Shown: positions 35,701-47,520 of the stretch, piece by piece
Position numbering within the stretch: the stretch's first letter is position 1
Layout of the letters: every line of letters begins with the position of its first letter
Assembly: GCA_002633005.1 (NCBI GenBank)
Contig: NMRA01000001.1
Location: forward strand, 1,089,755-1,153,754
Length of the DNA stretch: 64,000 nucleotides
Source: Phoronis australis
Lineage: Eukaryota; Phoronida; Phoronidae
Direction of reading: 5' to 3'
Translations under genes and position numbers: made by a program
Notes under the pieces: model-generated
What the model was told of the DNA's origin: nothing
Database searches by the model: none
Seen by the model: the letters and a program-made list of their open reading frames with translations, nothing else

Positions 35701-37381
35701 AATAGTAGGTCATTGTTGATGTCAAAATTTAAAGGGACGTTCTTGGTGAGAAAGGTAATTTTCTGAGATTGCCTTGCGACGTTATTGAACCTGGAACCTT
35801 TACGGTGGCAGTCTGATACTTCTCTGAACGAGCTTAATACTACTTGATAAATGGCAAAGTATTTTAGGCAACGTCTCCGGCCTTGATTTCAGATAACGGC
35901 GAGATTAGTCAATTTGTAAAAAAATCACAAAAGCAACGGGTTTTGTATCAAAGCTAATAACTTCAAGAAGTCTATCTTAACCAACAGTAATCCCAAAAAA
36001 TGATTGTTTGGCCATGAGACTGATAGTGTCCCTTTAATATGTATTTTTATTAGCACATCTGTGACAAACCTGATTGGACGGTCATTGAAATATTACAAAT
36101 TGTCATTTTGTGTACTCCTAAAGCACAACTTGCATTTTCCTGATATTTTCATTATATACAGGGTGACCCAAAACTAAACTCATGAAAATCTTAGTCCGAC
36201 ATGTCTCAGTCTTTGGGAGTTAAGACTTAAACTTCACAATTGTCACACGAGACATGTTATTCCGTTATATGATACAAAACACCGCACACTGCGTGATTGA
36301 GTGAGTAAAATAGAATGATATGAGCATGATATTGTCAGACCAGTGAAATTCTAATAAGTAGCACACACATTGATAAAACCACTCATTTAGCTTTATTTAA
36401 GTTTGAGCTTGTAGAACTAGTCGATCAATAAGCTCAATAAGTTAATATGATATGCTTTTCGTCCATTCTCAATACATTTTAGGGAAATTTTCTCACAAAA
36501 AGTAAAAAATTGACGGTGACAATTTTCATCCGAGACCAAACCAAATTATCGACTGAATAGCAAACGAGGTGCAAGTTCAGTTCTGTGTGTCCATGTGAAG
36601 TAAAACAAACTTATTTAGTTTTAAACTTCGTCATAAATTCATAACACATAGCCCATCTTTTTCCAGCCAAAATAAAGCAGCCCAGATGTCTCGCATGGAG
36701 CAAGCCCTCCACCTGACGGACAACTCTAGACGTGGATCAAACTCGTCAGATGTCAATTCTCTGTTACACACCATGGTTGACAAACCTTTGGACGACTTCA
36801 TCGCGCAATTCACGTCTGGCGTCAATGAAAACGAACGTCCTGTCACGGCAATGAGCAGCGAAGGAGCTGCAGTTTCGAGTGTTTCATGGCGGTGGAATGA
36901 CAGGCTGGCTAAGAGAACGGGAGATGTCCCTACATATAAGTATGTGTCTCTAAAGGAATCTGCAGCTAATCGTGGAACCAGTCTATCAAATATTCACATC
37001 GATCCCTCTGACGTTGGTCTGAGTCGATTACCACAGCAGCCACGACAGTTTAACCCACCTCCAGAAAAACTTTCATCGGTAGAGAGCTCACGTAGTTCAT
37101 CGCCTGTGGAGAGGTGCAACAATTTGTCTTCACTTAAGACCAAAGTTCGGTCAGAGGAATCTCGCCTTAAGTCGTTTCCGGTAAAGAGCGTGGCTGCTGC
37201 CAGTAACAGCAGTGATAACAGTTCAAAAACAAACTCGTTGTCAAGGAGACAACCAATGAAGGCCTTGCCAACAGAAGAAGTACAAAGAATGCTGTCTAAA
37301 GTACCCCAGGATGCTAAGAAACCTGTTTCCGTGGCAACTCAACAAACTCAAATGCCATCTCCTATGATATCCAAGCACTGA
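17759..37381 (+). CDS. CEP152: CEP152 orthologue, centrosomal coiled-coil scaffold (24 exons)
   Basis: CEP152 is the pericentriolar scaffold that recruits PLK4 for centriole duplication. My model is 17759-17833, 18805-18911, 19859-20625, 21167-21322, 21602-21741, 22260-22460, 22737-22976, 23386-23570, 23940-24138, 25264-25401, 25930-26060, 26517-26781, 27352-27489, 28102-28249, 28945-29186, 29730-29849, 30119-30328, 30745-30906, 31192-31329, 31881-32048, 32336-32837, 33578-33748, 34409-34556 and 36667-37381. All phases agree and give 5,466 nt, 1,821 aa; vertebrate CEP152 is around 1,700. TGA at 17741-17743 precedes the ATG in frame. Residues 26-50 hold an acidic LRELL...DDLIDEE stretch like the PLK4-binding N-terminus. 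Residues 62-316 are low-complexity, rich in Pro, Tyr, Gly and Ser. A coiled coil runs from about 320 to 1,520 with the CEP152-like blocks LTRSLEESQRQC, EMQRILLNNKAKR and EYKQFLTEQRNDL. Near 1,525-1,580, GQYMQTIKKIK and LRKYYLQCLNEIL match the conserved C-terminal block. The Ser-rich tail has diverged. Confidence 0.95.
18777..18799. repeat. GT microsatellite at an intron 3' end
   Basis: A (TG)n run that ends a few bases before the TTTTGTAG acceptor of CEP152 exon 2. It occupies the position of the polypyrimidine tract, where length changes could alter acceptor strength. Confidence 0.8.
21815..22025 (+). repeat. Polypyrimidine tract in CEP152 intron 5
   Basis: About 200 bases of C/T-rich simple sequence, dominated by TCC, CTC and TCT, on the sense strand between exons 5 and 6. 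The nearest acceptor used in my model is about 240 bases downstream. Confidence 0.7.
24176..24696. mobile_element. Nonautonomous DNA transposon with 6-bp target duplication, copy 1
   Basis: A 521-bp element with 13-bp inverted ends, CAGGGCTTGGAAT and ATTCCAAGCCCTG, flanked on both sides by TTTAAT. It lies in CEP152 intron 9. An inverted copy at 61110-61596 has the same ends and a different 6-bp duplication, which defines the boundaries securely. The interior has GCGGAAA-rich subterminal repeats and a GC-richer core. No transposase is encoded. The termini resemble hAT-type ends, but the 6-bp duplication does not match the usual 8 bp, so the superfamily is open. Confidence 0.85.
25714..25762. 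repeat. Intronic palindrome in CEP152 intron 10
   Basis: GACTGCTCAAC and GTTGAGCAGTC form a perfect 11-bp stem, with AAGCC/GGCTT pairing inside. The copies CTTTGACTG and CAGTCAAAG lie just outside. It could be a small foldback element or a hairpin RNA; nothing decides between them. Confidence 0.5.
35733..36033. mobile_element. MITE with TTAA target duplication
   Basis: A 301-bp element in CEP152 intron 23. It begins AGGGAC and ends GTCCCT, with TTAA immediately outside each end (35729-35732 and 36034-36037). TTAA duplication is typical of piggyBac and Kolobok elements. There is no coding capacity. Confidence 0.7.
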
Positions 37382-38540
37382 ACATAAATAGAGGTCTTAT
37401 CATTGCTGGCATGTCATTTCAGCTAACTGAAATCTTTCTAGTCCTTATTCAGGTTCTCCTTGTGAACTTGGGATCTTGCTGTAGAGTATTTAGATGCTCT
37501 GGTGCTAATCTGTGTTTTCTGAGGTAAAAATTTGTTGCATTCCCATCAAGTGTGCCATAAGAAGAAAGTAGAGGACAATTTTAATGCAAAATGTCAACAC
37601 AGTCTTTGGATTTTAGAAGAACTATCTGTGAACAGATTGTAAATGTTTGTGTTTGTGTTTAATATAGGAGTTACTAGCCCACCACAGTAATGGTGAAGTG
37701 ATACAAATTGGACTGTAGATGATAGTATTGACTTGTTTGTGTGCTGTCCTTATTTAAATGTGAATAATTTGTACATGTTTAACTTATTGATTCTGACCAA
37801 TATATATTTCATAAAATAAGCTGTTTTCATTGCTGCTGCAAAAGTCACATGTTGCACCCAGTCTCTGCCCACACACTCCTGTATGCGATGGGTTTGCAAA
37901 GAACTGACAGATAATTGCGCGCAGTTTATTTTCTAGTCGAATCTTGATTAAAGTTTGGTGTTCACGGATTCTTAATAGACCGAGCAGCTCATGACCATGG
38001 TGGCTTATGATAGGGCACGCACGTGATTTCTGATTGCAGGGAGTATTGGGAAGATACCTTGCTTCACTTAACGACACCTGTAGGCAAGTGAATTGTCGAA
38101 TTCCCCCATCGCTTCAATTAAATTGTTTAAACTCATCGTCAATTTTCAAAAAGTAGTCATGACGAATGGATAAAAACATCGTTTCGTTTTCATAAATGGA
38201 AAATCACCGGTTGATAATATAGACATTGTTCAGCGCCCAATTCCATGTACAGTGTTGTTGACAAGTGAATACAAACAATCACGCAAGCCTGTGCATTAAT
38301 TACAGGTTGTGGTATTTGGCAAAATAAAATATTTACAGCAATAACTAGAGAGCCAGTACATGACCATATATTTACGTTAAAGGTCAATCTATGACGTGGG
38401 CTCGCTCCGCCACTGCAAAAAATGTGAGTACTCTCCGCGAGTTCAGTACCGGCATCGCGACATAAATAGAACCTACCTGCCCAGTACTAAGTTGGTTGAG
38501 TACCTCAGCACAAAGTACTGTGCCGCACGTGGTACTTTTC
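37382..38540 (+). other. CEP152 3' UTR and intergenic region
   Basis: Noncoding sequence after the CEP152 stop. No strong polyadenylation signal is evident close to the stop; an AATAAA lies near 38323. No other gene is supported. Confidence 0.45.
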
Positions 38541-38890
38541 TTTTCCAGACTACATATTTTGTACTATAAACTGTGGCAATTCTCTACACGAAAACATTTG
38601 TTCGCTTCTATGGAAGAAAAGGGCGCCTGGAGTGTCTTTTTATGTCTGGTAACGAGCTTCGATGCACGTATTTTATTCGATTCCTGCCGCGACACACGGT
38701 TAGTTAACACCTGGCATCCGTGTTCTGGCCATGGGCAATCGTACCTCCCAGGCTTGGCACCCGGTCGAGTTAGGGCTGGGTATCCGGCTGACAGCATTTG
38801 CAAGCATGCAGTCCTGCACATTCTTCAATTTCCTGCCTCTCCAATTCGTGCGTCCCTGCGGATGGGCATGAGCCGTCTTACAACATCTCA
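38541..38890 (-). pseudogene. Broken duplicate of the C-type-lectin last exon
   Basis: Bases 38541-38620 repeat 39066-39145 closely: both have CCAGACTACATATT, and both read on the minus strand as IEANK...VENC followed by an ICSLE-like end. Here a stop follows VENCHSL, before the final Cys, and no WIGL/W-x-W half of the lectin fold is present upstream. A similar GTAACGAGCTT block also precedes each copy. It looks like a partial tandem duplication that has lost function. Confidence 0.55.
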
Positions 38891-38905
38891 TTATTTTTTT
38901 ACTTA

Positions 38906-38911
38906 TTTATT
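38906..38911 (-). terminator. Candidate polyadenylation signal of the lectin gene
   Basis: TTTATT on the plus strand reads AATAAA on the minus strand, about 160 bases downstream of the stop at 39072. Confidence 0.35.
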
Positions 38912-39071
38912 TTGTATTCTCTATCTATTCCTTGTAATTCTATTCGTCACAATGAATGATCTTATATCGCCAACCTCCGTCTCCTTTTCATCTCTAGTAA
39001 CGAGCTTGCACTTTTATATTACTCGGGACACTATGTCGATCATAAAAAGTACTCTGCTGCACGTGATCTTT

Positions 39072-42000
39072 CTATTCCAGACTACATATTCTGTACCTCA
39101 AATTTTGACAGTTCTCAACTTGAAAACCTTTGTTCGCTTGTATGGAAGCGCACGAACCGTGGATCGGATCTCCGGCCGTTGCATTGTCCCAGACACTGAA
39201 TATAAACGGATCACCGTTAGTCCATTGCCAAGACAAAATGGAGCTGTTGTAAAACAGACCAATCCAAGACATGATGGTTTCGCCTAAAAAAGAAATTGTT
39301 ATGAAACAGAGACAATACACCAGGAGGGCTTATTGGTTTAAGGCAAGCCCCGGGGGTGACTTTGTTAGAAGATACAATACATCAGGAGGGCTCATTGGTT
39401 TAAGGCAAGCCCGGGGGTGACTTTGTTAGAAGATACAATACATCAGGAGGGCTCATTGGTTTAAGGCAAGCCCCAGGGGTACTTGTTAGAAGATTTTGTT
39501 CAACATGACATGTCTTCTTGCAGTGTTTCAGAGTATGAAGTCATTGGATTGTTTTAAAAATTCATCTCCCAAGAATCTCTACGAAAGATCGATTGATGGA
39601 ATTAACACCGACAAAAAGGTGGTGCATGTTTGGGAATAAAACTCTATTTTCATGAAACTCCCTATAAATGGCCCCCTTTTAGTCATCATAATTTTGCTGT
39701 TGCACCCTACCCGTCAAAAATACAGTCAAGNCCCCCCCCCCCCCCCCACACACACACACATGAACATACACCGCTTCGGGTCTGGAAGGTTCTCTCCTGC
39801 GTAATGACGGGGTGCCGACCACCGCATGTACATTCAAAATCCAGACCAACGTGATATCACACATTAAAACCCTCTATGCGTTACACCATAATTAAAACAT
39901 GACCCATGCGCTTCCCAGCGCCACGGTATGATTTTTGACCTTTAATTAGCCAAGTGTTGTATTGCCAAAATCATTCTTTTCACTGTGCAAATGTAACGTA
40001 AGAAATTCCTCCCGCGGGCTGCGAAATCCGAGATACACGGGAAGAAATCAGCTCGAAATTTAGTAGATGTGGCATCGTCTACGAAACTTCGGTTAAAGTT
40101 GGTCTATTTCAGAGAGCACTATAGATTCAACTTATATTGGCGTTCGGGTACCCGACTTTCTGGTGGCTGCCTCTCTGGCAAACAATTGATATTGATATAA
40201 ACCAGACAGAATTTCCTCAACCATGAAAAATTTCTTAGAGGGTTACTTCAGGGTGGCAAAACTCAGCTAGTGCACTTTACTGTTTGAGGGTTAGTTGAAG
40301 GAATTGTATCTTTAACTTAAACTCTTTAATTGACTCTCACTATTCTGTGCCGGGGTATTTGTAGTTTCTTAGAATATTCTGGAATTTTTCACGCTTTCAA
40401 TCACATCAGAGAACTTTCCAAAATCTACCCAATCATTCTATAAACTTATAATGGGTTCTAGAATGTTCCACTGAGACCATGGTTCTATATTAATTTAATC
40501 ACTAATATACTGGAATCTACTTGGATGTTCTCTAGTATTCTAATGTAATAATTGTCATCATCCTTCTCCTGACCTCATAGGTCACGTCAATCAAGTGCTA
40601 TAACTACTAATAAACGAATAGAACCGTCAAATAAAACTTATACGTGTAGAACTAAACACTGTCGTATTCTACACCTGACACAAAGCTAACAGATTAAGTG
40701 AGAAATGCTATGGACTTTCAATACTTGTAGTTCATCAATTTTAATACAGACGCTTTATGTCAATTAGTCAAAAAAATTTTTAAACAGTTCGACAGTAATT
40801 TCCAAAGGTTCACAAAATATCTTGCAAATCTTAAGAAGGTGAAGAGAGAAGCCATCCAACAAAAGCATTATCACGGTGCAAAAAGGGGGGTGGTGGTATA
40901 ATGAATCACAGACACAATGTCTCTGATCATAACATATCGAATTTGAAATACATTGATCATTTTTGTAAGAACATTACAATAAAATGTTCCGCTTACACTT
41001 AGTTGTCTTGCTCATAATAACACTCGTGTTTTATTGAAACGTGCGGGAGAGAAAAAAATTCACGGAAACAGGCGAACCTTTATTTTTTTCCGTCTGTATG
41101 GGTGCGGTTGATTGGTAACACTTAATCAGGAACTGCAGCGAAATAAATTACTCATCGAAGGTTGAGAGATCGATTCAGTAAATGTTATTACTACGCCACG
41201 ACAACAATTTTTACTCAAACGTGCGATACCGATATCGAAGAAGATTCATCACGGGGGTTTTTCATATCAGTTAACGATATCTTACCTCCTAATTAGCCTG
41301 AGTGTACAACATAATCGTTCTAAATGCATTACTCTTTATTATACTTAGAAGGTCAGTTTGGGGGAATTCGTTCTTCTGCTTAATGACAAAATGCGTTTGC
41401 TTTAAAAAACATACGGGCAGGCAACATTTACTTAATCAAACAACTCGATGAAACATGTTTAATAACATGCACAACGACGAAAAAGAACGATTAATACACG
41501 TCACAAAACGTAAGCTCTAGACAAAAAACAGCCACACCCAACGCAAATTTTAGTAAGTTTCCTATTTTGTGTAATATTAGTTTCTTTCAGTTTGGCATCA
41601 ATTCTTTGTATCTTGTTTCTATATATAGACGTTCTTCAATTATTCATCAAACTGTATCATCAATTACTATAACATTTGCGTGTTATTTACTCAGAACATT
41701 AATTTATATTTGACAGTTACCTTTTACAATAATCTACATCCCAGTTGTTATTCCCAGGGTTTCTGGGTTTGCGTTTATTGTTAACACTGACGGATCTAGG
41801 CTGTCTTAAGGGATGGGGGGAACAACCAAAAGTTTCGAAGGAAAATGTTCCCATATTGCTACTCTTACCATGCGCCTTGAGAGACTTCATGAGTATGTCG
41901 TATCGTTCCTTTGTGCTGGGACATGCCAAACCAGGATGGGCGACGTTGAGACACAGTTTCTGAGCTGCCTCCCATTCTGAACTGTGGGGGGATGATGGGT

Positions 42001-43086
42001 TGACATAGAAGCGAAGACACCAATTGTGGGAATCGCTCTCCCAGCCGACAGGACAGCTAAAGGCTGGAATAATGTAATGCGCATACAACGTGGCCGCTTT
42101 GGATATGGGCGATGTCAGCATTCCGTGCTGCCATTATGGCGTTTTTTGCATGCCCATCTTGCAGAGTCTTAGTTAGTTTTATCTATTACGTCATAATAAA
42201 TGACAATATTCTCAATCCTCCTCTTGTTTTACTCTGCAACATAGCTCGTGGCGTACCCCGGGCAAAATAGATTACGATAAATTAAATTTAACTTGTTAAA
42301 TGCATTTATCGTCATTATTTTGACACTTGTCTCNNNNNNNNNNNNNNNNNNNNNNNNNNNNNNNNNNNNNNNNNNNNNNNNNNNNNNNNNNNNNNNNNNN
42401 NNNNNNNNNNNNNNNNNNNNNNNNNNNNNNNNNNNNNNNNNNNNNNNNNNNNNNNNNNNNNNNNNNNNNNNNNNNNNNNNNNNNNNNNNNNNNNNNNNNN
42501 NNNNNNNNNNNNNNNNNNNNNNNNNNNNNNNNNNNNNNNNNNNNNNNNNNNNNNNNNNNNNNNNNNNNNNNNNNNNNNNNNNNNNNNNNNNNNNNNNNNN
42601 NNNNNNNNNNNNNNNNNNNNNNNNNNNNNNNNNNNNNNNNNNNNNNNNNNNNNNNNNNNNNNNNNNNNNNNNNNNNNNNNNNNNNNNNNNNNNNNNNNNN
42701 NNNNNNNNNNNNNNNNNNNNNNNNNNNNNNNNNNNNNNNNNNNNNNNNNNNNNNNNNNNNNNNNNNNNNNNNNNNNNNNNNNNNNNNNNNNNNNNNNNNN
42801 NNNNNNNNNNNNNNNNNNNNNNNNNNNNNNNNNNNNNNNNNNNNNNNNNNNNNNNNNNNNNNNNNNNNNNNNNNNNNNNNNNNNNNNNNNNNNNNNNNNN
42901 NNNNNNNNNNNNNNNNNNNNNNNNNNNNNNNNNNNNNNNNNNNNNNNNNNNNNNNNNNNNNNNNNNNNNNNNNNNNNNNNNNNNNNNNNNNNNNNNNNNN
43001 NNNNNNNNNNNNNNNNNNNNNNNNNNNNNNNNNNNNNNNNNNNNNNNNNNNNNNNNNNNNNNNNNNNNNNNNNNNNNNNNNNNNNN

Positions 43087-43124
<38 letters not shown>

Positions 43125-44851
43125 GACATCTTCAAACATCGATGACTTTTTATACAGAAGCAAAAACTTGCACACGGCGATCAAACGACAAGTTCGAAAG
43201 CTGGGAATGGTCAATCAATAAGAGAAACAGTGGTCAAACAATCTCGAATCGCTTTTAAGAGCGGTAAGTCGTAGCGAAAAACTAACTCCACGTTTCTTGT
43301 AGTGCTTAGCAACATGCCAAGTTTCAAAAACGCCCGTCTAAGGAGGCCGCGGCGGATCGAGCTAATGGCTCCGCGAAGCACAACCTTGACGAATGGCCGT
43401 CACAGCGCAACCTTGTGTCCGATTTTAACAAAATGCAACACTTATAACTCTTCAGATAGTGACTATCACCCAATGCGAACAAATTTCAAGCCAATCGAAA
43501 CAATAAGGTACGTGTCATCGCCCGCGAATGACGTAGACATAAAGGCGACTGCTCAACCAATTTACTTTTTGATTGATATTATAAAGCACACTACATGGAT
43601 GTATGTTATTACCTGTGAAAGATAGATTGGGTAGAAATATACCGCCAATAATGTAATTGACTGCCTTTCATTGTTTTGCACTAAAGATGCAAATTATAGG
43701 TTACCTGACCAAGAATGTTGTAACCTTGACCGTAAGAAAAGGTGGATGTGAACGGACGATTTTTAACATGTGTAAATTATCCTGGTAATATAAATGAATT
43801 ATAATATAAATGAATTATAATATAAATGAATTTAATACTAATAAAGTAAAAGATCAACGAATATAAAAAGGACGAATTTATTAACAGATAAGTGTACACT
43901 TCTTAGTCTTTTCGCTTTTCAGTATGCTTTTACTCAAAAGTTATCGTCAGCTCCGGCGGTGATAACAAGCCGTTGGCAAGTTATCATGAGTATTACCAAC
44001 TCTACCCCTTCTATTGGCAGTAGACCTTGACATAATCACTGCAAGCCTGCAAACGATCCTTAATTACCTTAAACATCAATATTAATATTCGGATAACGGT
44101 AAGTGGTAGCGAACTTAACTCTTGACATTTATTCAAACACAAAGTTTCAAAAAGATTCACCAAAGGACGTCGGAGCACGAAAAATCGATCATAAAAAGAG
44201 CAGTCGTCTGAGAATCTCGAACAACTTGAGAAAGTTCAGTAGATTCTGAAGCAACTTGAAAAACGAATGACACAGAAATATTAGACTTGTCAGAACGAAG
44301 CAAAAGAAATCCTTGATTGCTTGAAAAACATTCACTGGGTCGTATCTAGGGTGTCGTAAGGGTGGTGGTCAAACAAAAAATTTGGGTTGTCGGTAACTCC
44401 GTCTACGACTCGAACTTCTAGCGGCTGCTAAAAGGCATTCTATTCCACTACCATGAGGACTACAGTTGCACCTACCTGACGTTGTCGTCTGCGATGTCAT
44501 CATGGAACATGGGGCATAGTGACTGAAACCAGCTTGTGTCACCAACGGGTCTCCTGTGGCGTTGTTTAGTTCACAAGTGCCGCCAAAATGCTCCCAATTG
44601 TAGGACAAGCAATTCACGTACTGCGCACATGTAAACGCACATTCGGTACGTGTCTGGGTGCGAACTGCAGCGACTCCTTGTTTTACCAAACGTCTGTTTT
44701 TTAACTCACAAAAACGGTCATACTTATATTTTCCACTCGCATCTCTCTCAGTTGCTACTACTAAATTCAACAACGTGAAAATAGTTATCAGAAATTCTCC
44801 ACGAAATGGTCCCATGGCTTTTCTTGAAGTTGCAAGCGAGATAGAACGCAA
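39072..44851 (-). CDS. Secreted PAN/apple plus C-type-lectin domain protein (3 exons)
   Basis: Exons on the minus strand are 44476-44851, 41869-42063 and 39072-39283, joined by two phase-1 introns, giving 783 nt and 260 aa. Exon 1 encodes a signal peptide (hydrophobic FLITIFTLLNLVV near residues 20-32) and a PAN/apple domain with Cys48, 71, 75, 81, 93 and 115 and the motif TECAFTCAQYVNCLSYNW. Exons 2 and 3 encode a C-type-lectin fold: CPVGW near 129, WIGL near 197, SWQWTNGDP near 209-217, and closing cysteines in ENCQNLRYRIC. The Ca2+/sugar ligands EPN or QPD and WND are not present, so classical calcium-dependent sugar binding is doubtful. ATG 44815 is an alternative start that would place the signal peptide nearer the N-terminus. 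The 753-base gap lies in intron 1 and could hide another phase-1 domain exon. The protein is probably extracellular; its ligand is unknown. Confidence 0.85.
39311..39491. repeat. ~60-bp tandem repeat, three copies
   Basis: Three adjacent units of about 60 bases containing CAGGAGGGCTCATTGGTTTA and GGCAAGCCCCGGGGG, differing by small changes. It lies in lectin intron 2, starting 28 bases from the exon 3 acceptor. Confidence 0.9.
39731..39763. repeat. Ambiguous base, poly-C run and CA repeat
   Basis: A single N is followed by 16 C and then (AC)n, within intron 2 of the lectin gene. The N probably marks an unresolved homopolymer length. Confidence 0.85.
39764..41868. other. Rest of lectin-gene intron 2
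   Basis: AT-rich intronic sequence between the last two lectin exons. No additional exon or mobile element is recognisable. Confidence 0.5.
42334..43086. other. Assembly gap (753 N)
   Basis: An unbroken run of N inside intron 1 of the PAN/lectin gene. Apparent long frames across it are artefacts of translating N. Confidence 1.
43087..43123. repeat. TCA trinucleotide microsatellite at the gap edge
   Basis: Twelve TCA units abut the right edge of the assembly gap, so the missing sequence is probably at least partly an expanded TCA/TGA array. Confidence 0.9.
43786..43833. repeat. 16-bp tandem repeat, three copies
   Basis: The unit TAATATAAATGAATTA is repeated three times without interruption in lectin intron 1. 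Confidence 0.9.
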
Positions 44852-47520
44852 AATCTAAATCAATTATTGGCATTCTAGCCACAGACTATCCCTTCCGACC
44901 AACGACACCGCGTTTTATCTGAGTACAAATATATGACTTATCTTTGACAAGATGCATTTCCTTATGGGTAATAGCATGGATGTTGGATTTCCAATCCATT
45001 TATTTCGTAACTGTGAGCAGGGGTCAATTTCCTTTGAAATTTCATTAAACAATCACTTAGGTGTTGTGCGTGTCGTGTTGATCGATAAATCATTGTTTCA
45101 GTATTTGTTTTCTGAAAAATTTCGAGCGTGCTCTGTAGATATTTTTTCTAGTAAATCCCAAGGAGCTCAGTGTTGAGACAAAAAGAAATCTATCAAAAGT
45201 TTCACTAACAATGCGATGGTTATAGAAATCGTGGTGAACATATCAGGCACTTTAAAATAAAACGATGTTCTTGGCATTCAGTAACACAAACATTGTCAAA
45301 CGTGTTTTGAGCATCATGAAAAAAGTAATAGTTGTTGTTTCTGGTATTGAGCGTCGCTTTCTTATTTCGACGGTCATCTGCGGCAAATTTATCGAGGCCA
45401 TATGATACACTGTGAGACTGGCTATGGAATGCATCTGAGCAGTGAATGAGAGAGGATTTTGTGAAAATAAAAGTGACGAATACCAACACTTCACTGAGTC
45501 GAAGACTTTCATTCTGGGCCACAATAGGTTTGTCAACAAAAAGAATCCGTGTTTTGTCGCAACTTTTGAGAATCGACCCGGCCACCATGTACAGAATAAA
45601 AACGAAATAACGAACAATTAACGGCCTCAGTTTTTAAAGCGACAAAAACCGGGCGTGCTCTCTGTTGAGAAACCGAGTATTGATTTAGACTAAATACTGT
45701 TACGAAATTGGTCTGAAAATGACTTCTTCCGTAGTCAAAATAAAGGTATGACTTCTGGGCTCGGAAACTGAGAAATGGTCTTTAGAAATTTTTTAGAACA
45801 TGTGACATTACGTCACGGGACTTCAGTTTTTATCAAGCCAGAGGCCACTTCTAAACTGAAGAAGAAAAGTTTAATAACGATAAGTGGCCTAAATATAAAA
45901 CTTTTTGGAAAAAAGTGTATTGTGCTACTTTACCTAGACCTGCATTTCGCCCTGAAGTGGCAACTAACGAATCAACAGTCTTTTATGCTCATAAAATCAG
46001 TCTCATGATTTTCATACATTGTAGGATTCTATTTCCGTTACCAAGTTTAGTCGCAGGCAATTCATGCGTGACACGCACCATTTTTAAATTGGCGATTTTA
46101 GGGTTCAGGCCAACCCAACAAACTCTGGAAGCGTTTGGGAACGACAGCGATGAGGGGACCAAGCTGTCCGTAAGTGTTACCACTCGACCTCAATTTTACA
46201 TGACAAATCATGAGCCATAATAGATCGCAGCCGTCTTGTCACTAGGTTGGGCCTACTAGACTAGGGTAATAATCGGACGAAAGTGCGCCTAATGGCTTGA
46301 CACGCAAAAATTCGAATATTTAATAAATAAAACTGAGACACCAGGTCAATGTCGACTCTACGTCGTTCGATCATCAAACTTTCCCAAAATAGTTTAAGTA
46401 ATAAAATTGCAGCAGCATAACTAAATCGCTACATTTACAAACGTTTCTTTTACCAGAGAAAACTGTTAACCTATAGCGCAAGTAGGCCTACATACATGTG
46501 ATCCGCCACGGGAAAAGTGTGGGTGAATTATTTAAAAAATCTACCGAAAAATGATATGAATTCAAAGCGTCATGGGATAAACACAAAACATACCGAAACA
46601 GGTGTAGGTGAAGTAATATCCCGAGAGATATTTGCGTATCGACCTCGACCTTCGGTAAACACACATTGACTTAAAACTGTACAGTTGTCAACAAATAAAA
46701 ACTCATCGCAGCGTACGTTTTGGAAATTTTTATCCGTATGTCTTCCGCCCCAAAAAGCATTTTACACAAACTTTTCACGAGGAATTCAATTTTAGCCACA
46801 CAAGTTAAAAATTTAACCAGTTTCTGTCCTTGACATTTCAATTTATTCCAGTCAGTATTTTATCGCCTTGAAGACATCGCTAATGTGATAATTGCCTTTA
46901 CAACAAAAAAGGAGCTCAGATTAAATTCGTCAAATCAAAGGCGGGCGACAACATCGGTTCTCCCTGGTTGATATAGAGAAACATTGTCCAGCTACTGAGA
47001 CACCACTGGACGGCCCGGTTTCCTACCATTCTGCCTGTTGTTTTGTAGCACTTGATCAACTAGTTGGATACAAGATTGTAGCATACAAAGAATTCAATGC
47101 ATATCCACTCTGGTCCTTCCCATGACGCCCCGCTCCCCTGTTCAAAGTTACCGACATGGGGGAGGGGATTATTAAGATCATTCAGATAAGCGCAGTATTG
47201 TTCAGTTACGCGCCAGTCAGACCACTCCACAATGTTTCTCAGGCACCTAATTAAGCAATCCAGAGTTCTAGCGCAGATCACACCCAAACATTTTTTACCG
47301 TTTTCTAAACTGACAAGAATTAAGGGAAAATACTTAGTCCTCAATATACATACGAAAAAGTTTAATGTATAAAGTATACAATAAGTAATCTTGTGTACAA
47401 GAGGTGAGACTGCTTTATCAACAGCATATATGATGATCGCTAAGTATCACATTCACATGGGCAAAAATTCCCTACAAAGACATCATATAATTATCACCAA
47501 AGGGAATCTAGACAATGGTG
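44852..47520. other. Intergenic region between the lectin gene and FBXO28
   Basis: Minus-strand frames at 45220-45588 and 45252-45617 overlap each other in different frames, with cysteine-containing but unrecognised sequence; neither has a clear domain. No other gene is supported. The region lies between two divergent genes, so promoter sequence is expected at both ends. Confidence 0.45.

Noticed and set aside
36155-36185. ACAGGGTGACCCAAAAC as a transposon terminus
   Set aside because: It resembles common DNA-transposon ends, but I found no inverted partner nearby, so no element could be delimited.
38496-39287. 263-residue plus-strand frame
   Set aside because: It is the antisense of the lectin last exon and its broken duplicate. 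The minus-strand reading has the WIGL, W-x-W and cysteine pattern and correct splice sites.
42293-43258. Long open frames spanning 42.3-43.2 kb on both strands
   Set aside because: They are translations of the 753-base N gap and the adjacent TCA microsatellite.
45220-45617. Two overlapping 121-122 residue frames on the minus strand, one with cysteines
   Set aside because: Same DNA in different frames, no recognisable domain, and no splice partner that would join them to the PAN/lectin gene. The loose similarity to a PAN cysteine cluster was too weak.
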